Of a stretch of 64,000 bases of DNA, positions 33,456-41,829 are shown one piece after another. The DNA comes from Rhodoferax sp. (lineage in GTDB: Bacteria > Pseudomonadota > Gammaproteobacteria > Burkholderiales > Burkholderiaceae_C): assembly GCA_019449595.1 (NCBI GenBank), contig JAGRPL010000006.1, positions 1 to 64,000 on the forward strand. Direction: 5' to 3'. Within the stretch, counting starts at the first letter, position 1, and every line of letters begins with the position of its first letter. The position numbers and the translations under genes were made by a program. Under the pieces are notes generated by a model. It was given only the letters and a program-made list of their open reading frames with translations. It was not told where the DNA came from and did not search any database.

Positions 33456-34706
33456 ATGAAAACGAAGCGAGCGAGCTTGACAGTACCGTCCAAACTGGTG
33501 CGGTGCGGAGCCTTGGTGGCTGCAGCGCTGTGCCTGGGCGGCATGGCACAGGCGCAGACCACATACAACGTTGCAGGCATGGCGGACTTTACGGGCCCGT
33601 ACGCAGATGTCATGAAGGAATGGACCAGTTGTCGCCGTGGTGTGTTTGACTGGTGGAATGAAGAGGTAGGCAAGGGTCAGGGCGTGGCCCTTCGGGTCAA
33701 GGATTACGACACCCGCTACGATGTTGCTCAGGTGGCCAGCCTCTGGCCCGGTATCAAGTCCGAACTCAACCCGGTGGCTGTTTTGGGTGTGGGCGGTCCT
33801 GACACCAGCGCGCTGCAGCAGCGTCTACCTAATGACAAGGTGCCGTTGATCCTGTCCACTGCAGGCTATGGCTTTGCATGGAAGGGTGACAACTGGGTGT
33901 TCAATGCCCGTGCAACCTACCCGCACGAAGCGGCCGCGTTTTATACGTGGCTGCAGAAAAAATCGGGTGCGACTGCACCTGTCAAGGTGGGGGTGATTTC
34001 ATCGGAGGTGTCGCCAGCCTACGTGGATATCCATAAGGGCATCGAGAAATTTGCCAAGGACAATCCGAAAATCCTCGAAGTCGTCGAAACGATCTATACC
34101 GAAGCGCAGCCGACCGACCTGACCCAGCAGGTCAACCGCTTGATTCGCAAGGGTGCTACGGTGCTGCAGGTGTTCAACAACACGGCTTCGGTCGTGGCGA
34201 CGCGCCGTGCCTTGCAGAGCCTGGGCAAGCCCAATATCCCGATCGTGGTGACTGCACACAACGGCTTGCAGTCTTCGGGCAAGGCGCTGGGTGACCTGAG
34301 TCAGATGGAGGGTAGTTATGAGGTCTACGGTATGGCCATGCCCTCCGAAGACGCAACGCCGACACGGGCATTCTTTGAGAAGCTACGCACCCAATACAAG
34401 GCGCAGTCAACCTACAGCTCGTCTTGCATTATGGGCATGAGTCAAGCACTGATAACGGTGCGTGCGGTGGAGCAGGTTGCAAAGACCAAGGGCGCTGGCG
34501 GCGTGACGGGCGAAGCGGTTCGCGCAGCCCTGCTGTCCACCCCGATGCCAACAGAGCGCAGCTTTGGCGTGTTGCCCAACATCAAATACAACAATGATGC
34601 ACCGTTCCCGACCTCCGGCATCGCCGTCAACATCGGTACCGTCGAAAAGGGTAAGTACAAGCTTCTCGAGCAGAACGTTCCGGTGCCTGTGCTGAACAAG
34701 TGGTAA
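33456..34706 (+). CDS. Periplasmic substrate-binding protein (LivK-like)
   Basis: A 416-residue periplasmic binding protein of the Leu/Ile/Val type; start ATG 33456 with AAAGGAGA upstream. The signal peptide is long (basic N-terminus, LVAAALCLGGMAQAQ, cleavage after AQA). The mature part shows the two-lobe pattern: NVAGMADFTGPYADV, VKDYDTRYDVAQVASLWPGI, NDKVPLILSTAGYG and the hinge VKVGVISSEVSPAYVDI. Larger than LivJ/LivK and of the class often associated with aromatic or aliphatic acids. The ligand cannot be told from sequence. Confidence 0.9.
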   Translation: MKTKRASLTVPSKLVRCGALVAAALCLGGMAQAQTTYNVAGMADFTGPYADVMKEWTSCRRGVFDWWNEEVGKGQGVALRVKDYDTRYDVAQVASLWPGIKSELNPVAVLGVGGPDTSALQQRLPNDKVPLILSTAGYGFAWKGDNWVFNARATYPHEAAAFYTWLQKKSGATAPVKVGVISSEVSPAYVDIHKGIEKFAKDNPKILEVVETIYTEAQPTDLTQQVNRLIRKGATVLQVFNNTASVVATRRALQSLGKPNIPIVVTAHNGLQSSGKALGDLSQMEGSYEVYGMAMPSEDATPTRAFFEKLRTQYKAQSTYSSSCIMGMSQALITVRAVEQVAKTKGAGGVTGEAVRAALLSTPMPTERSFGVLPNIKYNNDAPFPTSGIAVNIGTVEKGKYKLLEQNVPVPVLNKW

Positions 34707-34765
34707 TTGTTAAACGGTCTGGGTTTCGGGCAACCGCGACCCAGGCCACATCATCTGGAGCCACC

Positions 34766-35554
34766 GTGCTTGAACTGAACAATGTTGAAGTCCTATACAG
34801 CGACGTCATTCTTGCCGTCAAGGGCATTACCTCCACAGTGCCCGCTGGAAAGTGTGTGACGTTGTTGGGCGCTAATGGCGCCGGCAAAAGCACCACGCTC
34901 AAGGCCATCTCCAACCTAGTCAAAACCGAAGATGGTCGTGTGACGGCAGGGAGCATCAAATTTGATGGTGCGGACATCACGGGAGCCAATCCGGTCGATG
35001 TTGTTCGCAAGGGGTTGGTGCACGTTATGGAAGGGCGCAAGGTCTTGCGTCACATGACGGTAGAGCAGAACCTAGTAGTAGGCGGCCACATGGGTAGCGC
35101 CAGTGATGCAAAGGAAATGCTGGATGAGGTGTATGGCCGCATCAAGCGCCTGGCGGCCTTGCGCAATCGCACGGCGGGCTACCTGTCCGGCGGGGAGCAG
35201 CAATTGCTGGTGATTGGTCGGGCTCTGATGGCTAGACCCAAGCTGATGATGATCGATGAGCCCTCACTCGGCCTGGCCCCCTTGATGGTCGATGAGGTCT
35301 ATGGCTTGTTGAATGACCTCAAAATGAGCGGCTTAACGCTACTGATCGTTGAGCAAAACACTCGCGTAGCCCTTGATCTGGCTGACTATGGCTATGTGAT
35401 GGAGAGTGGGCGGATCGTTCTGGAAGGCCCTTCCAGCAGCTTAAAGACCAACGAGGACGTGCGGGAGTTCTACCTTGGTCTGACAGTCGATGGGGAGCGC
35501 AAGAGCTTCCGCGACATGAAGCATTACCGGCGTCGCAAGCGCTGGTTGGGTTGA
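34766..35554 (+). CDS. livF: Branched-chain-type ABC transporter ATPase LivF
   Basis: A 262-residue ATPase. GTG at 34766 is preferred, with GGAG 5 bases upstream; an earlier in-frame GTG at 34700 overlaps the preceding gene. Walker A GANGAGKST, a Q-loop region, signature YLSGGEQQLLVIGRAL, Walker B LMMIDEPSLGLAP and H-loop VEQN are intact. Partner of LivG. It is followed by the acyl-CoA dehydrogenase gene 44 bases downstream. Confidence 0.92.
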   Translation: MLELNNVEVLYSDVILAVKGITSTVPAGKCVTLLGANGAGKSTTLKAISNLVKTEDGRVTAGSIKFDGADITGANPVDVVRKGLVHVMEGRKVLRHMTVEQNLVVGGHMGSASDAKEMLDEVYGRIKRLAALRNRTAGYLSGGEQQLLVIGRALMARPKLMMIDEPSLGLAPLMVDEVYGLLNDLKMSGLTLLIVEQNTRVALDLADYGYVMESGRIVLEGPSSSLKTNEDVREFYLGLTVDGERKSFRDMKHYRRRKRWLG

Positions 35555-35598
35555 CCGCATTCGGACGGCTGTTTTTTCAAGTTTTTAAGGATGGGTTT

Positions 35599-36750
35599 AT
35601 GAGTATCGTTTCCAACGCATTGCTGAGCGAACAAGAAGTCATTATTCGGGAGTCTGCCCGGCGCGTCGCGACTGAGGTGGTGGGTCGCACTGCCGCTGAG
35701 CGTGATCGATCGGGGGCTTGGCCGCATGACGAAATCAAGGCGGTTGCCGACGTGGGCTTCATGGGCATGCTCGCCCCGCAAATCCACGGCGGCTCTGGGC
35801 TTTCTTTTGTGGAGTATTGTCTGGCCATTGAAGAGTTCGCTGCGGCCGATGGTGGCTTTGCCACCATGATGCATGTCCACAATTCAACTGCGCACGTTCT
35901 GCGAAGTTTCGGGACAGAAGAGCAGATGGCATGCTATCTGCCCGATCTGGCTAGTGGCAAACGCATTGGTGCCTTCTTGTTGTCAGAGCCCCATGCAGGT
36001 TCGGATACATCTGCCATCCGAACCACGGCCAAGCGCGATGGCGACTTCTACGTGATTAATGGTAGCAAACAATGGATATCCAATGGCAGCGAAGCGGGCT
36101 TTGCGCTCGTCGTGGCTGCAACCGCGGAACCCGATGCACGCCACCGCTTCAGCCTGTTTATCGTGGACCCCGAAGATCCTGGTTATCAATGCTTACGTAT
36201 CGAAAGAAAGCTAGGCCAGCACACGGCTCATACGGCTCAGATTCAGCTGGACAACATGCGCGTTCCGCTTCAGAACTTGATTGGCGAAGAAGGGCGCGGG
36301 TACGGCAAAGCGCTGTCGCTGCTGTCCGATGGGCGTATTGCAATTGCGGCCTTGGCCATCGGAATTGCCCGTGCAGCGCTGGAGGCAGCCATCCGCTATG
36401 CCAAGGAGCGCGAGGCGTATGGCAAGCCCCTCACCGAACTGCAGGCCGTCAGCTTCGATTTGGCAGACATGACTATGCAGGTCGAGGTGGCACATCAGTA
36501 CATGTTGTATGCTGCACGTCTTACGGATGCGGGTCTGCCAACCAGCATGGAAGCCTCGGTTGCCAAACTCTACGCCAGTGAAATGGCCGAGAAAGTTTGC
36601 TCTGCGGCGCTGCAGGTGCATGGCGGCTATGGGTATGTCAACGATTTCCCGGTCGAGCGTTACTATCGCGATGTGCGCGTTACCAAAATATACGAAGGCA
36701 CGAGCCACATCCAGAAGCTGATCATTGCTCGGAACATCCTGGCCGGCTGA
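35599..36750 (+). CDS. Acyl-CoA dehydrogenase
   Basis: A 383-residue FAD enzyme that introduces a 2,3 double bond into an acyl-CoA; start ATG 35599 with AAGGA 7 bases upstream. FAD-binding segments FLLSEPHAGSD and WISNGSEAG, the substrate segment GYGKALSLLSDGRIAIAALA, and the C-terminal catalytic Glu in IYEGTSHIQKLIIARNIL are present. Size and motifs match short/branched-chain members. It provides the first oxidation of the pathway served by the crotonase, HSD10-like SDR and thiolase upstream. Confidence 0.93.
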   Translation: MSIVSNALLSEQEVIIRESARRVATEVVGRTAAERDRSGAWPHDEIKAVADVGFMGMLAPQIHGGSGLSFVEYCLAIEEFAAADGGFATMMHVHNSTAHVLRSFGTEEQMACYLPDLASGKRIGAFLLSEPHAGSDTSAIRTTAKRDGDFYVINGSKQWISNGSEAGFALVVAATAEPDARHRFSLFIVDPEDPGYQCLRIERKLGQHTAHTAQIQLDNMRVPLQNLIGEEGRGYGKALSLLSDGRIAIAALAIGIARAALEAAIRYAKEREAYGKPLTELQAVSFDLADMTMQVEVAHQYMLYAARLTDAGLPTSMEASVAKLYASEMAEKVCSAALQVHGGYGYVNDFPVERYYRDVRVTKIYEGTSHIQKLIIARNILAG

Positions 36751-36760
36751 TGGGAATGGC

Positions 36761-36787
36761 CTTTCGCGGGCCCAATACCTGCGAAAG
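36761..36787 (+). terminator. Hairpin after the acyl-CoA dehydrogenase gene
   Basis: CTTTCGCGGG, a 7-base loop and CCTGCGAAAG form a 10-bp stem with one mismatch just after the stop codon. No strong T tract follows, so it may be a weak terminator or an mRNA-stabilising structure between the operon and the TetR gene. Confidence 0.45.
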
Positions 36788-36846
36788 CTGTCTGATATTA
36801 TTTGACCCAGTTAGGGACACGGGCGCCCGCAAGGAACACAACACCA

Positions 36847-37526
36847 ATGAGCACGCAAATAGAGGTAAAGCCCAAGTCACGGCCACGCGATCCCGCAAAG
36901 AGATCGGGGAAAGGTGTAAAGTGGAACAATGCGGTTAGCGGCGCGGATGAGCAGTACCAGTTCAAAAAGCAGGCCGTCATAGCTGAAGCTTCGCGTGCGT
37001 TCGGTCGCCATGGTTACAAGAATGTGTCGCTGGACGAGATTGCAAAAACTCTCAACGTCACCAAGCCTGCCCTTTACTACTACTTCAAGAACAAGCAGGA
37101 ACTTGTCTACGAATGCCACGAGCTTGCCATGCAATTAGGCGATCGCGTCTTGCAAGACGCGATCGCTTCCGAAAGCACTGGTTATGCTCGCATCACGGCT
37201 TTCATCAAGAACTACATATCATTGCTGACGGATGAAATGGGCGCACCGGCGATCCTCCAGGATTTCACAGGTATGTCTGTGGCGGATCAGAAGAAAATCA
37301 CCTTGCGGCGGCGTAAGTTCGATCAGGAGTTACGTAAAGTGCTCGAGGGGGGGTTCAGGATGGCTCCATTGCCCAGTGCAACGTGAAGTTGGCGGTTTTT
37401 TGGTTCATGGGCGCTGTCAGTTCGATTACCCAATGGTTGCATCTCGACGGTAGCCTTGGGAGTGAGGAAGTGGCCGATATTTTCATTGGCTTCCTTGCAC
37501 ATGGTATTCGTCCCGATCAGGGGTGA
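36847..37526 (+). pseudogene. TetR/AcrR regulator frameshifted in a G7 tract
   Basis: From ATG 36847 the frame encodes a TetR N-terminal HTH (AVIAEASRAFGRHGYKNVSL, DEIAKTLNVTKPALYYYFKN) and part of the ligand domain, then stops at 37386 after only 179 residues. At 37347-37353 there are seven G. With one more G the frame continues as DGSIAQCNVKLAVFWFMGAV and SSITQWLHLDGSLGSEEVAD to TGA at 37524-37526, a normal TetR C-terminus (about 226 residues). So the gene is frameshifted, phase-variable, or the base count is a sequencing error. It is the likely repressor for operators O1/O2. Confidence 0.75.
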
Positions 37527-37874
37527 TTCACCTTATTTACCGGTTAGTGATGTAGGAAACAGAAGGTTGTATGCGATAGTTTGCAGATGCGCATCCACGC
37601 GGAATTGCAGATATTTATCTACCTTCAGCGGTGAGCGTGCCATACACGTCTGGATTGAGGTCTGGAACAGCGTCGGGCAAGAAGTAAAGTGTCAGCTTTC
37701 CGTGAGTGCTGGGCACATATTTTTTGATGCAAGTTGACTTGTGGGAAGTCAGCTCATTAATCACAACACGCACCAATTTTTTTGCACCGGTGGATCAAGT
37801 TCTTTTAGTAAATCGGCGAAAACTCCGCCGCCAAATCGTATTCATATGTGGCAAACCAGAAAGTATCCGCGGTT
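37527..37874. other. Non-coding gap before IS30 remnant
   Basis: No convincing gene, promoter or repeat seen. Short open frames here lack family features or ribosome-binding sites. Confidence 0.4.
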
Positions 37875-38120
37875 TCAACTACAAAGTGCATAAGTAGTTA
37901 GTTTAAGCGGACGCATCTCCAAGCCATATAGCACCTCGTGTGGAGTGCGGTAACCTAGGCGTTTGCGGGGCTGGTGGTTTAAGCAGTACACCGAATCATT
38001 GACTTGGTCTTGCGTTACTTTCAACAAGTTGGTCTTCTTCGGAAAGAGCTGGCGCAGCAAACCATTGTGGTTCTCATTGGTGCCGCCCTCCCCGGAACAG
38101 TACGGATGCGCAAAGTACAC
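37875..38120 (-). pseudogene. IS30-family transposase, C-terminal remnant
   Basis: An 81-residue fragment containing GGTNENHNGLLRQLFPK, VNDSVYCLNHQPRKRLGYRT and PHEVLYGLE, the typical C-terminal end of IS30-family DDE transposases (the E in NEN is the last catalytic residue). The N-terminal two-thirds, including the HTH and first Asp residues, are absent; upstream codons run into a stop. It is a dead remnant marking an old insertion between the two catabolic regions. Confidence 0.85.
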
Positions 38121-38146
38121 CTTGGCCTGCAGGTGTCACAGGAACC

Positions 38147-38172
38147 ATACCAGTTGCAGACGTTTATGCGCG
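38147..38172 (+). repeat. Fragment resembling the S1/P1 nuclease gene
   Basis: TACCAGTTGCAGACGTTTAT followed by GCGCG differs by one base from the nuclease coding sequence at 13042-13066, and its translation YQLQTFMR parallels YQLQAFMR. It abuts the IS30 remnant and may be a scrap of a second nuclease gene. Confidence 0.45.
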
Positions 38173-38187
38173 TAATGTCGTTGCATC

Positions 38188-38625
38188 CTATGTAATCAGC
38201 TCAACGAAATGCATGCCTTGCGCAAGCAGCCCCTGTCGGAAGTAAAAGCGCTGTGCCAGCATCATATGCAAGCCGGTATCCAGCACAAAATGTTTGCAGT
38301 GCAACGCAATGGCTTGTAGCCGTGCTGCCTGCAATAGACGTTCGCCGCACCCGGTGCGCTGCAGCGAGGCGGTTACCACCAGATCATCCACGTAGATAAA
38401 ACGACCGTATATCAAATTGTCTTGCAGTCGATAGCCGGCAAGTCCAACGATTGCGCCGTCGCACCATGCCGCAAGCAACCGATAGCCTTGTGTGCGTTGC
38501 AGCTCTATCATTGCGATGTATGTTGCGCAATCGCTCAGATGCGGTCGCAATTCCTTCATCACCGAGAACGACGCTTCCATATCGGCGCCGCTTTCGATGT
38601 TTTTTATTTCTACCTGGGACGGCAT
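38188..38625 (-). CDS. GNAT-family acetyltransferase
   Basis: A 145-residue acetyltransferase; start ATG 38625 with GGAG upstream. GNAT motif A is visible (IYVDDLVVTASLQRTGCGERLLQ region; the QRTGCG loop binds the acetyl-CoA pyrophosphate), followed by motif B (FVLDTGLHMMLAQRFYFRQG). Substrate unknown. It lies 61 bases downstream of the AhpD-like gene on the same strand, and the pair is divergent from a MocR regulator, which may control both. Confidence 0.88.
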   Translation of the reverse strand: MPSQVEIKNIESGADMEASFSVMKELRPHLSDCATYIAMIELQRTQGYRLLAAWCDGAIVGLAGYRLQDNLIYGRFIYVDDLVVTASLQRTGCGERLLQAARLQAIALHCKHFVLDTGLHMMLAQRFYFRQGLLAQGMHFVELIT

Positions 38626-38686
38626 ACATTTTCTCCAGAAAAGGGGCGTCGCTCTAGCGTTGTGCTGACACTGAAGACGCCGACAC

Positions 38687-39124
38687 TTATGCCGGCATCT
38701 TGCGAAACGCGATGGCAAAGCGGTTCCAGCTATTGATCGACGTGATGAGCAATGTCAGCTCGACCAGTTCGGCATCGGTAAAATGTGGACGAACTGCATC
38801 CCACACTGCATCCGGCACGTGATTTTGCGAAACCAGCGTCAGCGATTCGGTCCATTCCAGTGCGGCACGTTCGCGGTTGCTGAAAAATGGGGTTTCGCGC
38901 CATGCGGAGACGGTAGCCATGCGGCGTTCTGATTCGCCGGCTTTGCGTGCGTCGGTCACATGCATGTCGAGGCAGAATGCGCAGCCATTGATTTGCGATG
39001 CACGCAAACGGACAAGCTCCTTCAGTAGGATATCCAGCGTCCCTTTGTCGATGTGGTTTTCAACACCCATCAGTGCCTTGACGGCGTCTTTGTCGGCTCT
39101 GTAGAAGTCGAGTCGAGTTTGCAT
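38687..39124 (-). CDS. AhpD-like carboxymuconolactone decarboxylase family protein
   Basis: A 145-residue protein of the AhpD/CMD family; start ATG 39124 with AAGGAG upstream. The redox motif C-x2-C is in NGCAFCLDMH (about residues 48-57), followed by a conserved His/Asp helix and WRETPFFSNRERAALEWTE. Such proteins act as small peroxidase or disulfide reductants. Adjacent to a MocR regulator and a GNAT gene, a grouping frequent in Proteobacteria. Confidence 0.9.
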   Translation of the reverse strand: MQTRLDFYRADKDAVKALMGVENHIDKGTLDILLKELVRLRASQINGCAFCLDMHVTDARKAGESERRMATVSAWRETPFFSNRERAALEWTESLTLVSQNHVPDAVWDAVRPHFTDAELVELTLLITSINSWNRFAIAFRKMPA

Positions 39125-39233
39125 GTGAAGCTCCTTGGTTAGGTATATCGAATACGTGGCATTTGCCAGACGTGTAGTATGCAAAAATCATGGCCATGTT
39201 AGAAGGTCCAAGAAATGTAGAAATGACTAGTCC

Positions 39234-40661
39234 ATGAAAATCCCCACGCCTGACCTGGTTCTTCCCATCGATCGATCGCTGGAGTTCCCTATGTACCTGC
39301 AGATATGCCAGCGTTTCAAGACGGCGATCGACCAGGGAAACCTGCAGGCGGGCGATCGCGTACCGGCAGTACGGGCGCTGGCGACTGAACTAAATCTGGC
39401 GCGCGGCACGGTGGAAATGGCTTATCGCATCCTGACGGACGAGGGTTATCTGCAGGCCAGGGGGGCGGCCGGCACAGTGGTATCTCCGTCTCTGCCGCCG
39501 CCGACCGTCCTCAAATTGCCGGTAGCCCTGGCCGGTCAAGCGCATGCAGCCATCATCGATCATGACGGGAAGGCGCCGAAGCCGCTGCAGATGGGTTTGC
39601 CTGCGCTCGATGCTTTCCCGCGTAAGGTGTGGAACCGGCTGGTCGGGCATCGCCTGCGCGGCAGTGAACCGGCGCGGCTAGCCTACCCCGATCCTGCCGG
39701 TCTCGACCGTTTGCGTGAAAAAATTGCAACTTATCTGGGTGTCTCGCGCGGCGTGACTTGCTTGCCGGAACAGGTATTCGTCACGACCGGTTTGCGCAAT
39801 ACGTTGGAACTGACGTTAAGCAGTCTTTCCACTGTCGGCGATGCCTTCTGGTTCGAAGACCCGGGCTATATTTTTGCGCGCCTGTTTTTGCAGAATACCG
39901 CAGTCAATATCGTGCCGGTGCCGGTTGATGAAAATGGATTGATGGTCGAAGAAGGTAAGCGACTCAGCCCATATGCAAAATTCGCGATGGTCACGCCGGC
40001 GCACCAAAGTCCGCTTGGCGTGACGATATCGCTGGAACGCCGAATGGCGCTTTTGGAGTGGGCCAGCAAAGCCGACAGCTGGATTATCGAAGATGACTAC
40101 GATAGTGAGTTTCGCTATCAGGGGCGGCCATTGCCGGCGCTGAAAAGCATGGATCGCAATGATCGCGTCATTTACAGCGGCACCTTTAGCAAAGCGATGT
40201 TTCCGGGGTTAAGGCTGGCTTATGTCGTCGCACCGGTGAGTGCGGTTGCACGCTTTCAAGCGGCCACCTACAACCTGAACGCAGGTTGCCCCTACCTATT
40301 TCAGGCAGGCATCGCCGACTTTATCACCGAGGGGCATTTCTCAAGGCATCTGAAGAAAATGCGCCTGCTGTACGCAGAACGACGCGCGGTAACGTCGCGT
40401 GTTTTTCAGGAAATATTAGGCGACCGCATACGGATCGATTTGCAACCGGGCGGTTTGCACATACTGGCGAAGCTGGCCAATCACGAAGACGATGTCATGC
40501 TGGCGGACCGTGCGCGAACTGCAGGCTTATCCCTGCATCCTTTGTCGCGCTGGTACATCAATGCCAAGCCGCAGCAGGGATTGTTGCTGAGTTTTACCAA
40601 TGTCATCAATGAGAAGGAGGCAATGCGTCTGGCGCTCCAACTCAAGCAAGCATTCACATAG
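39234..40661 (+). CDS. MocR-type (GntR-aminotransferase) regulator
   Basis: A 475-residue regulator with a GntR winged helix (about residues 18-85: LQAGDRVPAVRALATELNLA, RGTVEMAYRILTDEGYLQAR) fused to a fold-type I aminotransferase domain. The PLP lysine is in YSGTFSKAMFPGLRLAYV, and VIEDDYDSEFRY-like sequence (WIIEDDYDSEFRYQGRPLPAL region) is present. MocR proteins sense PLP or amino compounds. It is divergent from the AhpD/GNAT pair across a 109-base gap, its probable target. Confidence 0.92.
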   Translation: MKIPTPDLVLPIDRSLEFPMYLQICQRFKTAIDQGNLQAGDRVPAVRALATELNLARGTVEMAYRILTDEGYLQARGAAGTVVSPSLPPPTVLKLPVALAGQAHAAIIDHDGKAPKPLQMGLPALDAFPRKVWNRLVGHRLRGSEPARLAYPDPAGLDRLREKIATYLGVSRGVTCLPEQVFVTTGLRNTLELTLSSLSTVGDAFWFEDPGYIFARLFLQNTAVNIVPVPVDENGLMVEEGKRLSPYAKFAMVTPAHQSPLGVTISLERRMALLEWASKADSWIIEDDYDSEFRYQGRPLPALKSMDRNDRVIYSGTFSKAMFPGLRLAYVVAPVSAVARFQAATYNLNAGCPYLFQAGIADFITEGHFSRHLKKMRLLYAERRAVTSRVFQEILGDRIRIDLQPGGLHILAKLANHEDDVMLADRARTAGLSLHPLSRWYINAKPQQGLLLSFTNVINEKEAMRLALQLKQAFT

Positions 40662-40803
40662 CGTCGCGCCAGTACCAAAAAATTGGACTTCACCCGTTTC
40701 CGTAAACATAAATCACCTTCCAGTTCGAAGCGGTTCGAATGCCAGTGGGCTCAGTTTCTTTCTGGAAGCAACATGCTGAGTTTTCGCTATCCATTCGATA
40801 GGG

Positions 40804-40832
40804 TTGACACGGTTTGGAATGGCGTTTATATT
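40804..40832 (+). promoter_or_regulatory. Strong sigma70-type promoter of the mutase operon
   Basis: TTGACA (40804-40809) and TATATT (40827-40832) are separated by exactly 17 bases, upstream of the SDR gene at 40952. An inverted repeat (TCGAT-N9-ATCGA) begins at about 40839 in the expected transcription start area. Confidence 0.65.
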
Positions 40833-40838
40833 AAACAC

Positions 40839-40861
40839 TCGATCAATAAATAATCGATTGG
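40839..40861. promoter_or_regulatory. Operator candidate for the mutase operon
   Basis: TCGATCAATAAATAATCGAT has 5-base inverted arms and lies just downstream of the -10 box. A related sequence, TTCGATCGTTCGATATAT, occurs at about 41763-41780 before the mutase gene. The TetR gene at the end of the operon is the obvious candidate regulator (inference). Confidence 0.45.
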
Positions 40862-40951
40862 AACCTTTCGGCGCCATCCTGACGCTTAGATTGGAGAGGG
40901 GCACTTGGTGCCCGCTACCCGAAGGATCCTCCGGTCGATGGAGACAAAAGC

Positions 40952-41737
40952 ATGAAGCACCACGGACGCTTAATTCTTGTTACCGGCGCTGCCAGCGGCA
41001 TTGGCCGCGCTACAGCGCTGCGGTTCGCAAAAGAGGGCGCGCGCTTGGCCCTATTCGATCGTTCGCCGTCCATCGAGCGCACGGCAGCAGAGGTGGCGGA
41101 GCTTGGCGGCGTCGCGCAATGGCGGACAGTCGACGTCGCTGATGCGGACGCCGTAGACACGGCCGTGTCCGAGATCGTGTCATCGCTTGGACCTATCAGC
41201 TGCCTCGTCAACGGCGCCGCTATCGTGGACAACATCGCTGCGTTGCCGCAGATGACGCCGCAGGCCTGGAGCAGAGAGGTTGGCGTTAACCTCGGGGGGC
41301 CGTTCCACCTGATCCGGGCCATAGCTCCAAGCATGATGGAACGCCGCTGGGGACGCATAGTCAACATCTCCTCCGCTGCGGCGCGCGGTGGCCTTGCACT
41401 GCAGGCTGCCTATTCGGCCAGTAAGGCGGGACTGCTCGGCTTAACCCGCAACGCCGCGCTCGAACTCGGCCCTCACGGCGTGACCTGCAACGCCTTGCTC
41501 CCGGGTCTGGTTAGAACGGAAAAAGTCTTGGCAATGCCGAAACGCATTCAGGAAGCCGGTATCGCGGCCATTCCGCTCAAGCGCATGGGGACACCCGAGG
41601 AAGTCGCTGCACTGGTGTCTTTTTTGTGCGGCGACGACGCTGGCTACATCAATGGCGCCGAGATTGACATTTCCGGCGGCTCACACCTCAACACTCTGGT
41701 GCTTGGCAGCCAGAAGGCGAATCAAGTCGTCACCTGA
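40952..41737 (+). CDS. SDR oxidoreductase (FabG-like)
   Basis: A 261-residue short-chain dehydrogenase with TGAASGIG near residues 11-18, a Phe-Asp-Arg after strand 2 (Asp favours NAD), VNGAA, and catalytic Ser/Tyr/Lys in NISSAAARGGLALQAAYSAS followed by K. The C-terminus YINGAEIDISGG is standard. First gene of the operon that encodes a B12-dependent mutase, so it probably oxidises or reduces a hydroxyacyl/ketoacyl-CoA before or after rearrangement (inference). GGAGACAAAAGC precedes the ATG. Confidence 0.88.
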   Translation: MKHHGRLILVTGAASGIGRATALRFAKEGARLALFDRSPSIERTAAEVAELGGVAQWRTVDVADADAVDTAVSEIVSSLGPISCLVNGAAIVDNIAALPQMTPQAWSREVGVNLGGPFHLIRAIAPSMMERRWGRIVNISSAAARGGLALQAAYSASKAGLLGLTRNAALELGPHGVTCNALLPGLVRTEKVLAMPKRIQEAGIAAIPLKRMGTPEEVAALVSFLCGDDAGYINGAEIDISGGSHLNTLVLGSQKANQVVT

Positions 41738-41829
41738 CATCTAATTGTCGGTCATTTAATTATTCGATCGTTCGATATATATAACAATAGTCAGACCTTT
41801 ATGGGTCTGCGAAGAAGGAGCCATCAGTT

